Shown here piece after piece: positions 9,654 through 17,972 of a stretch of DNA of 64,000 nt. The position numbers and the translations under genes were made by a program. The stretch covers positions 1,860,001 through 1,924,000 of the forward strand of contig NZ_PHQX01000001.1 in NCBI RefSeq assembly GCF_002803515.1. Reading direction: 5' to 3'. Under the pieces are notes generated by a model that saw only the letters and a program-made list of their open reading frames with translations, did no database searches and was not told where the DNA came from. This DNA is from Stenotrophomonas lactitubi. Lineage in GTDB: Bacteria > Pseudomonadota > Gammaproteobacteria > Xanthomonadales > Xanthomonadaceae. Position 1 is the stretch's first letter. The number at the start of each line of letters is the position of its first letter.

Positions 9654-10616
9654 TCACTTTCGAACCTGGGTGGGGTTCAGGCCCAATCGCCTCTGCAGTA
9701 GTCGCCTGAGCGTCGCAGAATCGCCGAGTCCCACCTGCGCGGTCACCTCTTCCACCGAAAGCCCGCCGCTTTCCAGCAGCACCCGCGCCCGGTTCAAGCG
9801 CACCGACTGGATCAGCTGCTGCGGCCCGTAGCCGAGTACTTTGTTCACTTGGCGGTTGAGGGTGCGTGTGGACATGTTGGCCCGCGCTGCAAGCGTGCCC
9901 ACGGTGACTGGTTCCGGGAGCGTCTCTGCAATGTGGCGGGTCAACAGCGCTATCAGGCCATTCTCGGTCGCCATCATCGCCGGCGACATATACAGCGATT
10001 GGAGGCGACGCTGCTCGACCAGCAGCGCCTGGCCCAGCATGGCAGTAAGCTGCTCGCCGAAGCGCTGGCGCAGCACGTAAAGCACCAGGTCCATGTGTGC
10101 CATCGCGGCGCCGGCAGTGACCAGCGGACCATCGGCATACACCATCCGGTCAGGCTCCACACGGGTAGTGGGCGCCACGCGCCGCAGCGCAGAGGCCAAC
10201 CACCACGTTGTGGTCACGCAGCGTCCCTCCAGCAATCCGGCTGCGTTGAACAGAAACACGGACGAACAGGAGCCTGCAATCGTGCCGCCCGCTCTGGCGT
10301 GGCGGCTCAGCGCAGCGACCAAGGGTGGAATGTCCGGCTGGCGCAGGCGCGCGTCGAGCTGGCAGGCATCGTCGATGTCCAGGCCCGGCAGGATCCAGCA
10401 TTCATGCGCAGAGGAGCGCGCAGGCAACGTGTCCACCTGCAGGTGCAGGCCGTTGCCAAGCGGAATGCTTCCTGGCGTCACCGCGCAGACCCGCCAACGC
10501 GGCGGTGCAACCCCGACCCGGCACGCCAGCTTGGCCGCGGTGGTCAGAAGATCAAGGGTGAGGGTGACGCTGGAGGCAAAGGGGGCCTGTGGCACCACTA
10601 GGGTGAAATCATGCAT
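9654..10616 (-). CDS. GlxA-like AraC-family regulator with DJ-1/PfpI domain
   Basis: A 320-residue transcription factor. Residues 1-170 form a DJ-1/PfpI (glutamine amidotransferase-like) fold starting HDFTLVVPQAPFASSV, with the nucleophile-elbow region AGSCSSVFLFNAAGLL. Residues about 220-315 are an AraC double helix-turn-helix (TVGTLAARANMSTRTLNRQV and GLSVEEVTAQVGLGDSATLRR). The ATG at 10616 was chosen because the DJ-1 strand begins right after it; 19 extra codons upstream do not fit the family. It diverges from the tautomerase-like gene at 10711 with a 94-bp shared promoter region, so that gene is its likely target. The ligand is unknown. Confidence 0.85.
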   Translation of the reverse strand: MHDFTLVVPQAPFASSVTLTLDLLTTAAKLACRVGVAPPRWRVCAVTPGSIPLGNGLHLQVDTLPARSSAHECWILPGLDIDDACQLDARLRQPDIPPLVAALSRHARAGGTIAGSCSSVFLFNAAGLLEGRCVTTTWWLASALRRVAPTTRVEPDRMVYADGPLVTAGAAMAHMDLVLYVLRQRFGEQLTAMLGQALLVEQRRLQSLYMSPAMMATENGLIALLTRHIAETLPEPVTVGTLAARANMSTRTLNRQVNKVLGYGPQQLIQSVRLNRARVLLESGGLSVEEVTAQVGLGDSATLRRLLQRRLGLNPTQVRK

Positions 10617-10710
10617 TGGCTGATTCTGCGCGATTGTTGGCAAATCGGCCACTTCAGGCCCGCGCCGTAGCACGATTGAATGGGCGCTCCCTCACCCACG
10701 AGCGCTATCC

Positions 10711-11166
10711 ATGCCCACCATCCTCATCAAGACACCCGCCGACGCACTGACCGCTCTTCAGCGCGAGCGGATGATTGCCGCGGTGAATACCGCTGCAACG
10801 CAATGCAGCGGCCTGGGGCCTGATCCCCGCCAACGCAGCCTGTGCTGGGTGATTGCCGAGGAGGTGCCGGCCGGCTTCTGGCGCTGTGGCGGCAGTGCCG
10901 ACTTCCTCCATGTCATTCCGTGCCTGGTCCACGTCCTCGCACCCGCCGGCGTACTCGACGAACAGCACCGGTCCCGTTACGCGGTGGTTGTGCACCAGGC
11001 CATTCTGGAATCGCTGGCCCTGCCGGATACGCAGCGGCTGGCTGCTTCGATCATGGTGAGCGATGTCACCGATGGAACGTGGGGGCCCAACGGCCAGCTG
11101 TGGACACTGCCGCAGTTCGTGGAGGCCGCGGGGTATTCCCATCTGCAAGCACCGGTGAACCGCTGA
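10711..11166 (+). CDS. Tautomerase-superfamily-like protein
   Basis: A 151-residue cytoplasmic protein. After Met removal the N-terminus would be Pro (PTILIKTPADALTALQRERM), as expected for the catalytic Pro-1 of the 4-oxalocrotonate tautomerase superfamily. A first beta strand and amphipathic helix follow. A second repeat-like segment (RYAVVVHQAILESLALPD) suggests a fused or long tautomerase of the kind annotated as tautomerase family protein. The substrate cannot be read from the sequence. It is divergent from the GlxA-like regulator, its probable controller. Confidence 0.6.
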   Translation: MPTILIKTPADALTALQRERMIAAVNTAATQCSGLGPDPRQRSLCWVIAEEVPAGFWRCGGSADFLHVIPCLVHVLAPAGVLDEQHRSRYAVVVHQAILESLALPDTQRLAASIMVSDVTDGTWGPNGQLWTLPQFVEAAGYSHLQAPVNR

Positions 11167-11207
11167 CGCCACAAGCCCTTGTCAGCAGACTGCACCAACG
11201 ATCATGT

Positions 11208-11747
11208 TCAATCACCCTCTGGTCGCTGGCAGTAGCGGGCAAATTCCTGAAGAAAGGCCTCCGCCGGTCCGCGATTGACCGGCTCTTTTACGGCATCGGC
11301 AATGGCCTCCGGCTCCATCTTCATGAAGGGGAAGCGCAGGAACAGTTCTTCGTTGAAGCGGGAGCTGATTGTCGACAGCACAAGCCGCAGAGACGCGAGC
11401 ATGTCGTCGCCGCGGTGGGATGCATGCACCAGCGCGATGGGCTTTGCAATCACAAGATCGCCCGATACGAGCCAATCGATGGCGTTCTTCAGGCCGCCCG
11501 GAATGCCTCGTGCGTACTCTGGGCTCGAAATCAGAATGCCATCGCAGGCTTCAATGCAGCGCTTGAAGTGCACAACGCTGTCATGCAAGGGCAGATCTTC
11601 AAGATCGGGAGAAAAAACGGGCAGTCCGCCGAGGCCGGCGTAGGTACTCAGTGCGATATCCGGTGGCGCGATTTCTTCCAGCGCCCTCAGCAATGCGGTG
11701 TTGGTGGACAGCCGGCGAGCGCTACCGGATAGGGCAAGGATCTTCAT
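11208..11747 (-). CDS. NADPH-dependent FMN reductase family protein
   Basis: A 179-residue flavodoxin-like quinone/FMN reductase. It begins MKILALSGSARRLSTNTALL, with the phosphate-binding loop GSARRLSTN, and carries the family motif SSPEYARGIPGGLKNAIDWL near residues 74-93, where the flavin and the subunit partner bind. Length and motifs match the NADPH-dependent FMN reductase (ChrR/YieF-like) family, which reduces quinones, azo dyes or chromate in other bacteria. It stands alone, convergent with the tautomerase-like gene. Confidence 0.88.
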   Translation of the reverse strand: MKILALSGSARRLSTNTALLRALEEIAPPDIALSTYAGLGGLPVFSPDLEDLPLHDSVVHFKRCIEACDGILISSPEYARGIPGGLKNAIDWLVSGDLVIAKPIALVHASHRGDDMLASLRLVLSTISSRFNEELFLRFPFMKMEPEAIADAVKEPVNRGPAEAFLQEFARYCQRPEGD

Positions 11748-11870
11748 CCCGGCACGCTATCACAGGCACCTGCCGCCGTGTCCGGCAATGACCCGCAGCG
11801 ATCCGTTGCACGTGGCAAACTAGCGGTGGTCGTTCAACGTCCATTGATCATGCACGGATGCGCATAGCCC

Positions 11871-12566
11871 ATGACACGTCTGCTCATCATTGAAGACAAC
11901 CCCGAGCTGGTTGCAAATCTCTACGCCTTCTTCGAGCCACTGGGCTACGTGCTTGACGATGCGCGGGATGGTGCCACCGGCCTGCGCAGGGCAACGCAGA
12001 ACGATTACGACGCCATTCTGCTGGACCTGATGCTGCCCCGCCTTGACGGCATGGCGCTGTGCCAGACGCTCCGTCAGGAGTTCCAGAACCCGGTGCCGAT
12101 CCTGATGCTGACCGCCCGTGATCCGGTGGAGGACCGCGTGCAGGGGCTCGCGTTGGGTGCGGATGATTACCTGATCAAGCCCTTCTCCCTGAAGGAGCTG
12201 GACGCACGCATCAAGGCGCTGGTCCGCCGCGCCCAGGGCCGGCAGGTCCAGAGTGTGCTGGACTGGGGCGATCTGCGCGTCGACACCCGCTCACCGCAGG
12301 CGTGGCGCCAGGGCCGCACCCTCGATCTGACCCCGACAACGCACAAGCTGCTGATGTGCCTGGTGCGGGCTGCCCCCGCAGTGGTGCGCAAGCAGGAGAT
12401 GGAATACCTGATATGGGGCGACGAGCCGCCGGAGAGCGGTGCCCTGCGCACGCACATCCATGAGCTGCGCCTGCAGGTGGACAGGCCGTTCAACCCTGCA
12501 CTCATTGCCACGGTGCACAGCGTTGGCTGGCGGCTGGACAGGCCGGCACTGGCACCTGCGGAGTAG
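11871..12566 (+). CDS. OmpR-family response regulator (PmrA-like)
   Basis: A 231-residue regulator. The receiver domain (1-120) has the acidic pair E8/D9, phospho-acceptor D52 (LLDLMLPRLDG), T81 and K103 (LIKPFSL). The C-terminal winged helix covers about 130-225. Nine bp separate its stop from the kinase gene, and diacylglycerol kinase and phosphoethanolamine transferase genes follow on the same strand. This order suggests control of lipid A modification, as PmrA does in enterobacteria. That function is inferred from context; the effector strand is too divergent to name it pmrA. Confidence 0.88.
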   Translation: MTRLLIIEDNPELVANLYAFFEPLGYVLDDARDGATGLRRATQNDYDAILLDLMLPRLDGMALCQTLRQEFQNPVPILMLTARDPVEDRVQGLALGADDYLIKPFSLKELDARIKALVRRAQGRQVQSVLDWGDLRVDTRSPQAWRQGRTLDLTPTTHKLLMCLVRAAPAVVRKQEMEYLIWGDEPPESGALRTHIHELRLQVDRPFNPALIATVHSVGWRLDRPALAPAE

Positions 12567-12575
12567 TCGCTGCCG

Positions 12576-13832
12576 ATGACTACCCGCTCGCTGAGGTCGC
12601 TCTATCGAAGCATGACACTGAGAACGCGCATCACGGTGTCGTTCGTGTTGCTGATGGCCGGTGCAATGGGCTTCATTGTGCTGGTCGAACTGGTGGACTA
12701 CGACGAGGTAAGAGCCTCCGTCGTTTCGATGACACAGGACCGCGAGGTCCATCGGCTGCAGGCCGCACTGGCCAGTGGCGAGCAACCGGAACTGACGAAG
12801 GGCAGCCAGCTGTATGACGCGCGCTCGGCTCCTCAGGTGCTGCGCAGGTACGGGCCGGGCTACCACGGTGAAAAAGGCCCGAACGAATGGCATCTGCGGG
12901 TCTTCGAAAGCGACGGACAGCGCTACTACCTGCTGCAGGACGGTCAGCACTACGCCTACCTGGAACATCTGATCAACGCCTTTGCGGCACTGGTCATCCT
13001 CACCTGCGTGCTCTGCGCGTTCTGGATCGGTCGCCGAACCGCGGCCCATGTCATCGCGCCCATCACCCGTCTGGCCGAGGCGGTGCAGAACAAGCACAAG
13101 CCCTTCCCCTACCAGGATGCACGCGATGAGATAGGCGTGCTGGCGCGCGCTTTCGCCCAGCACAGCGACGAGCTTGAGCAGTTCCTGCAACGCGAACAGT
13201 GCTTTGCAGGCGATGCCAGTCATGAGCTGCGCACGCCCTTGGCGATCATCGGTGGCGCGGCCGAGACACTGGTGCACCAGCTGCCCGCCGACAGCCACCT
13301 GGTGGCCAGCGCCGGTCGCATCATGCGCACCACCCAGGAAATGCAGCGGCAGTTGACCTGCCTGCTGCTGCTTTCGCGTGACCCCAGGACGGTGCCGCGC
13401 AGCCTCGTTCCTCTGCGGGCGCTGATCGAGGAATGCATGGAGCGATGTTCGCCGTGGATCTCGGGAAAGCCGGTGCGCCTGATTCTGGATGCGCCGCAGG
13501 ACGCGCAGGCGCTGACCAATGCCGAGCTGGCGCGGAGCGTGATCTGGAACCTGCTGCGCAACGCCTGCCAGTACACGGAAGAAGGTGAGGTGCGGCTCGA
13601 GCTGCGGGGTGCCACGCTGCGGATCGCCGACACCGGCCCGGGGCTGCCGCCCAGCATCGATGCGCAGCAGTTCAAGCGTTTCATGCCCAGTGCCCGGCAG
13701 AGCGGTGAAGGCCTGGGCTTGTCCATCGTGCAGCGTGCGGTCGAGCATATGGGGTGGCAGATGACGGTCGAGACATCGGCGCAAGGTTGCCTGTTCACCC
13801 TGCAGATGCACCCAGCCCCGGCGGGCACCTGA
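12576..13832 (+). CDS. Sensor histidine kinase (PmrB-like)
   Basis: A 418-residue inner-membrane kinase. TM1 is at about 18-40, a short periplasmic sensor at about 41-133, TM2 at about 134-152, HAMP linker to about 205, HisKA with GDASHELRTP (H216), and an ATPase domain with NLLRNACQY (N box), DTGPGLPP and GEGLGLSIV. The periplasmic loop is rich in charged residues (DREVHR, GEQPELTKG), which fits sensing of cations or cationic peptides but does not prove it. Partner of the regulator just upstream. Confidence 0.88.
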   Translation: MTTRSLRSLYRSMTLRTRITVSFVLLMAGAMGFIVLVELVDYDEVRASVVSMTQDREVHRLQAALASGEQPELTKGSQLYDARSAPQVLRRYGPGYHGEKGPNEWHLRVFESDGQRYYLLQDGQHYAYLEHLINAFAALVILTCVLCAFWIGRRTAAHVIAPITRLAEAVQNKHKPFPYQDARDEIGVLARAFAQHSDELEQFLQREQCFAGDASHELRTPLAIIGGAAETLVHQLPADSHLVASAGRIMRTTQEMQRQLTCLLLLSRDPRTVPRSLVPLRALIEECMERCSPWISGKPVRLILDAPQDAQALTNAELARSVIWNLLRNACQYTEEGEVRLELRGATLRIADTGPGLPPSIDAQQFKRFMPSARQSGEGLGLSIVQRAVEHMGWQMTVETSAQGCLFTLQMHPAPAGT

Positions 13833-13892
13833 CAGCTTCCTGACACGGGCCTGCACATCCTTGCCGGATTTCCACGTGAAGGCAGGACAGAA

Positions 13893-14285
13893 ATGCAGCC
13901 AGGGCACCCCAATGGCGACGGCAAGTACCCCCACGGAAAGACCGGCCTGCGCCGCATCTTCCATACCCTGATCCATTCCCGCGATGGTTTCATCGCCACC
14001 TTCCGGGGCGAGGCAGCATTCCGGCAGCTGCTGTTGCTGCATGGCGTGCTGGCGGTCGTCGCCTTCCTGCTGGATGTCAGCCGAGGCGAGCGTGCCGTGA
14101 TGCTGATGGTCTGCTTCATCAGCCTGATTGTGGAACTGCTGAACTCGGCGATCGAAGCGGTGGTCGACCGCATCTCGTTGGAACATCATCCGCTTTCCAA
14201 GAACGCCAAGGACATGGGCAGTGCGGCGCAGACCACTGCGCTGTTGATGGTCGCTACGGTATGGGCGGTGGTTCTGCTGGGCTGA
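13893..14285 (+). CDS. dgkA: Diacylglycerol kinase (undecaprenol/DAG kinase family)
   Basis: A 130-residue trimeric inner-membrane kinase that phosphorylates diacylglycerol. It has three hydrophobic helices and the signature ELLNSAIEAVVDR followed by KNAKDMGSAA. The N-terminal tail is longer than in E. coli. It sits between a two-component system and eptA. Phosphoethanolamine transfer from phosphatidylethanolamine releases diacylglycerol, so DgkA recycles the by-product; the same pairing is seen in several mobile mcr cassettes. The 60-bp gap after the kinase gene shows no clear terminator, so co-transcription is likely. Confidence 0.93.
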   Translation: MQPGHPNGDGKYPHGKTGLRRIFHTLIHSRDGFIATFRGEAAFRQLLLLHGVLAVVAFLLDVSRGERAVMLMVCFISLIVELLNSAIEAVVDRISLEHHPLSKNAKDMGSAAQTTALLMVATVWAVVLLG

Positions 14286-14352
14286 TCATGAAAGCTGACA
14301 ACTTCCTGATAGACGCATCCAGATACTGCGCGCACTTCTCGTACAACGGATT

Positions 14353-16020
14353 GTGCACGTGCGTCCATGTTTCAGACTTTCCCCTCATCATCCGATCGTG
14401 CTTGTGTGGTGCACCGCGTTGTTCTTCGCGACGCTGGGAAACATAGCACTCTGGAAAACACTGTGGTCTGTCATGGACATCCATGACCTGCGCAGCGCCC
14501 TGTTCTTCTTCAGCCTGCCGGCACTGTTGTTCTGCCTGTTCAATCTGTTGTTCACGCCCATCGGCGTGCTTCCTTATGTGCGCAAGCCGGTCCTGGCGAT
14601 TCTGGTTGTCACCAGTGCGGCGTGCAGCTACTTCATGCTTCATTACGGCGTACTGATCGACCGCGACATGGTGCAGAACGCGCTGGAGACCAACCAGGCC
14701 GAGATGACGTCCTATCTCTCGGTGCCACTGCTGCTGACAGTGCTGCTGCTGGGCGCCCTGCCCTCGTGCGTTCTGCTGGTGATGCGCACCGGAAACAGCG
14801 GTCGGCCCCTGCGGGCGGCGCTGGTATGGCTGGGAAATGTGCTGGCGACGTTGATGGTGCTGACGGCGGTGACGTTTGCGTTCTACAAGGAGTATTCGTC
14901 GTTGCTGCGCAACAATCGCTACATCCGCGAGCAGGTGTTGCCGCTGAACGTGGTCCGCCACACCTATGGCTATCTCAAGAGCAGCTACAGCGCCAAGGCG
15001 CAACCATTGCGGGCTATCGGCGAGGATGCAATACGTATCCCCGGCAAGCGCCCACGCCTGGTGATCGTAGTGGCTGGCGAGACGGCACGATCGCAGAATT
15101 TCCAGCTCAACGGCTACCCGCGTCCGACCAATCCGTACCTGTCACAGAAAGATGTCATCAGCTTCCGCAACGTTTCCTCTTGCGGTACCGCAACGGCGGT
15201 GTCATTGCCCTGCATGTTCTCGCAGATGACACGATCGCAGTACGACGGCGTCACCGCGGCATCGGAAGAGAACGTGCTGGATATCCTGCAACGGACTGGC
15301 GCCAGCGTGCTTTGGCGTGACAACAACAATGGCGGTTGCAAGGGCGTGTGCGATCGCGTGCCTACCGATGACATGCCTCCGCTGAAGGTGCCCGGGCTCT
15401 GCATCAACAAGGACGGTACCTGCCATGACGAGATCCTGCTGCACCAGCTGGCCGCGCGCATCGAGGCCATGCCGGGAGATGGACTGATCGTACTGCATCA
15501 GCTGGGCAGCCATGGGCCCACCTACTTTGAACGTTATCCAGCCGATGCCAGGGCCTTCAGTCCGACCTGCGACAGCAACCAGATACAGAAGTGCAGCAAT
15601 GAAGCGCTGGTCAATACCTACGACAACACACTTGTCTACACGGACCGGCTGCTGGGCAAGGCCATCGACCTGCTGCAGACCTATGCGGACCAGCGCGACG
15701 TTGCCCTGATCCATGTCTCTGACCACGGCGAATCGCTTGGCGAGCACGGCATGTATCTGCACGGAACGCCCTACTTCATCGCGCCACGGGAGCAGACCCA
15801 GGTGCCGCTGGTGATGTGGTTCTCTGCCGGGTTCGCGGACAACGCACGCCTTGATCTTGCCTGCCTACGCCACGCTGCAGGCACAGGATCCTATAGCCAC
15901 GACAACCTCTTCCACTCGTTGCTGGGATTGTTCGAAGTCAGCAGCAGGGTGTACCGGCCGGATCTGGATATCTTCAATGGCTGTCGAGTGCCCCTTGCCG
16001 GCCTTCTGGTTCACCCGTAG
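14353..16020 (+). CDS. eptA: Lipid A phosphoethanolamine transferase (EptA/MCR family)
   Basis: A 555-residue inner-membrane enzyme that moves phosphoethanolamine to lipid A phosphates, lowering surface charge and polymyxin binding. About five N-terminal TM helices (residues 15-175) precede a periplasmic sulfatase-fold domain. Catalytic and metal residues correspond to those of MCR-1: E243 (AGETARSQN), nucleophile T279 (SCGTATAVSLPCMFS), H387 (GSHGPTY), D457/H458 (SDHGESLGE) and H470. Six or more paired Cys fit the family's disulfides. No ATG precedes the first helix in frame; GTG 14353 is used, with GTG 14359 also possible. An in-frame stop at 14296 limits the upstream extent. Confidence 0.93.
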   Translation: MHVRPCFRLSPHHPIVLVWCTALFFATLGNIALWKTLWSVMDIHDLRSALFFFSLPALLFCLFNLLFTPIGVLPYVRKPVLAILVVTSAACSYFMLHYGVLIDRDMVQNALETNQAEMTSYLSVPLLLTVLLLGALPSCVLLVMRTGNSGRPLRAALVWLGNVLATLMVLTAVTFAFYKEYSSLLRNNRYIREQVLPLNVVRHTYGYLKSSYSAKAQPLRAIGEDAIRIPGKRPRLVIVVAGETARSQNFQLNGYPRPTNPYLSQKDVISFRNVSSCGTATAVSLPCMFSQMTRSQYDGVTAASEENVLDILQRTGASVLWRDNNNGGCKGVCDRVPTDDMPPLKVPGLCINKDGTCHDEILLHQLAARIEAMPGDGLIVLHQLGSHGPTYFERYPADARAFSPTCDSNQIQKCSNEALVNTYDNTLVYTDRLLGKAIDLLQTYADQRDVALIHVSDHGESLGEHGMYLHGTPYFIAPREQTQVPLVMWFSAGFADNARLDLACLRHAAGTGSYSHDNLFHSLLGLFEVSSRVYRPDLDIFNGCRVPLAGLLVHP

Positions 16021-16033
16021 GAGGTGCCGGGAC

Positions 16034-16615
16034 TCACCGGGTGAAGTACAGGCAACCGGCTACGGCGATTGGCGTCGGGTCGGCCTCTATCCGCTGGGCG
16101 ACCAGTGCCATCACTTCGATGCCATCGCCTTGGGCTTCCGGTGCTGACTGCACCACGCGCATCCCTGCAGGCGTGTGCTGTGTCCCGCGTGCGTCGAGGG
16201 ACAGCGCCTTGCTGAGATCCGCAGCAAGGGCTTCATCAAAGACAGCCACTACGGAGCTGCGCGAAAGTATCAACCGTTCGGACGGATGGCCGAAGACCAG
16301 AACCGGCGATGGAAGCTGCATTTCCGCCACAACGCCGGGCAAATCGCCTAGTGCCCTGCTGTAACCCTCGCCCCTGCCTGCGACCGATTCCCAGCCAGCC
16401 GACGGCTTTCCGCTGGATGCGATGCCACGCAACTGATAGGCCAATGTTCGGAATGCGGTGCGATCCGCCTTGCAGGACACGAGCGCCAGCGCACGATCAA
16501 TGTCTTCCTGTTTGGGAACGTTCTTGCGGATCGATTCTGCTGCTGGCGCGGTGGGCGCCATGGAAAGTGCCAGGCCTGCGAACAGCAGAACCTTGTTCAA
16601 CGTACGGGTGATCAA
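16034..16615 (-). CDS. Secreted protein of unknown function, TTG start
   Basis: A 193-residue exported protein. A signal peptide (TRTLNKVLLFAGLALSMA then APAA) starts at a TTG codon at 16615. This start is chosen because AGGAG lies at 16625-16629, nine bases ahead, and everything upstream in frame is low-quality Arg/Ser sequence overlapping the previous gene. The mature part is alpha/beta-like with one Cys near the N-terminus and one near the C-terminus. I do not recognise the family. It follows the beta-lactamase-fold gene after 70 bp on the same strand, so it may be co-expressed with it. Confidence 0.6.
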   Translation of the reverse strand: MITRTLNKVLLFAGLALSMAPTAPAAESIRKNVPKQEDIDRALALVSCKADRTAFRTLAYQLRGIASSGKPSAGWESVAGRGEGYSRALGDLPGVVAEMQLPSPVLVFGHPSERLILSRSSVVAVFDEALAADLSKALSLDARGTQHTPAGMRVVQSAPEAQGDGIEVMALVAQRIEADPTPIAVAGCLYFTR

Positions 16616-16685
16616 CGCGAAATGCTCCTGCCTGGGGGTGCCAACACCATTCGGCACTACACCGGACGGACGGGAAGTACAGTCT

Positions 16686-17873
16686 CTATCGGGAAACTTC
16701 ACTGCCAGCGGCAGCCTCCCGCGCGGCGATCTTCTCGACCAGCGTATCGATCGCCGTCTGCATGGCGCGCGCAGTCTGGTCACCGCTCTGGTTGGTGATG
16801 ACGAAGATGCCAAGATCGTACTTCGGCATGATGTAGATGTAGCACTGGGAACGGGGCACGCCACCATGATGGGCGTAGTACACGCCCTTCAGCTGATCGC
16901 CGGCGACGATGTTCCAGAAGTAGCCGATGCTGAACTCGGAATCGAATTTGACCAAGGGGCGATGCGATTCCTTTACCACGGGCCCGTTCGCCAGCTGGAA
17001 TCTGAGGTACTTCACCATCTCCGGAACAGTCGCCTTTACGTTCCCGGATGCGCCCCACGGCAACTGCGGCATCGGCGTGGTCGGCACCGGGTTGTCGCTG
17101 TGATAGCCGACTGCAAGGCGCAGCGCCTCGTCGTCGCTCAGTGTGAGTCTGAGCCCTGTCATCGCTGCGGAATCGCCAAGGTGTCCGCGCAACAGCGACG
17201 CGTAGTCGCGCTTGTAGACGGTCTCGAGGATATGCGCCGTCAGCTCCGTCCCGGCACTGGAGTACGCGTAATCCTTACCGGGCGCCCGGCCAATCTCGAC
17301 AGCGTGCAGATCCTTGAAGAAATCGGCCTTGCCGTAGTGCGCGTAGATGGCGTTGAGTTCGCCTGGCGTACGATGATCGGTGAAGTCCGCCAGCACCGTG
17401 TTCGCACGCTCCGGCAACATGTTCGGCAGGCCGCTGGTGTGCGACAACAGATGGCGGATGCGGATGGGCTCACCCTTGTACTGCAGGTTCGGATAGTCCC
17501 CCTGCAGGTACTGTCGAACATCGTCGTCCAGACTCACCTTGTGTTCCAGGACGGCATTGGCCATCAGGGTGCCCGCCAGGGTCTTGCTCAACGAACCGAT
17601 CTCGTAGAGGGTCGCATCGGTTGGAGGGCCTGGCTTCCCGGTTTCCATGTCGCCGCGATGACGGATGAATTCCTTGCCCCGGTACACGACGCCGATCGAG
17701 GTTGAATGAAGCAACGGCTGCCGGATCATCGTTGCGGCAACGTCGTCGATCTCCGTCCCCAGATCCTTCGTTGGAACCTTTTCGCTGGCGCAGCCTGCAG
17801 CCAACAGCGCGGCGGACACCAGGAGGCAGCTGAGCCATCGCCTGTTTCGAACACTCATCGAAGTCACGTGCAT
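16686..17873 (-). CDS. Beta-lactamase-fold serine hydrolase lipoprotein
   Basis: A 395-residue periplasmic lipoprotein of the class C beta-lactamase / penicillin-binding-protein-like hydrolase family. The lipobox LAAGC puts the acylated Cys at 28. The catalytic S94-x-x-K97 is in GSLSKTLAG, and an HHGG motif near the C-terminus matches the third (KTG-like) box. The second box reads YSS where the family usually has YxN, so activity on beta-lactams is doubtful; an esterase or D-aminopeptidase role is possible. An alternative Met lies at 17858. No ampR-type regulator is adjacent. Confidence 0.85.
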   Translation of the reverse strand: MHVTSMSVRNRRWLSCLLVSAALLAAGCASEKVPTKDLGTEIDDVAATMIRQPLLHSTSIGVVYRGKEFIRHRGDMETGKPGPPTDATLYEIGSLSKTLAGTLMANAVLEHKVSLDDDVRQYLQGDYPNLQYKGEPIRIRHLLSHTSGLPNMLPERANTVLADFTDHRTPGELNAIYAHYGKADFFKDLHAVEIGRAPGKDYAYSSAGTELTAHILETVYKRDYASLLRGHLGDSAAMTGLRLTLSDDEALRLAVGYHSDNPVPTTPMPQLPWGASGNVKATVPEMVKYLRFQLANGPVVKESHRPLVKFDSEFSIGYFWNIVAGDQLKGVYYAHHGGVPRSQCYIYIMPKYDLGIFVITNQSGDQTARAMQTAIDTLVEKIAAREAAAGSEVSR

Positions 17874-17972
17874 GCGTCGCCGCTTGAAGGGAGGTGCAGA
17901 ATGGGGCCTTAAGATAGCCGATGGCCAAGGCCCACGCCTGTGCCGGTTCTCACGGCTGGGCAGGCTCGCACC

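Noticed and set aside
14261..14446. 61-codon frame overlapping the start of eptA
   Set aside because: Ends inside the transferase gene with no family resemblance. Kept only as a possible reason for uncertainty over the eptA start.
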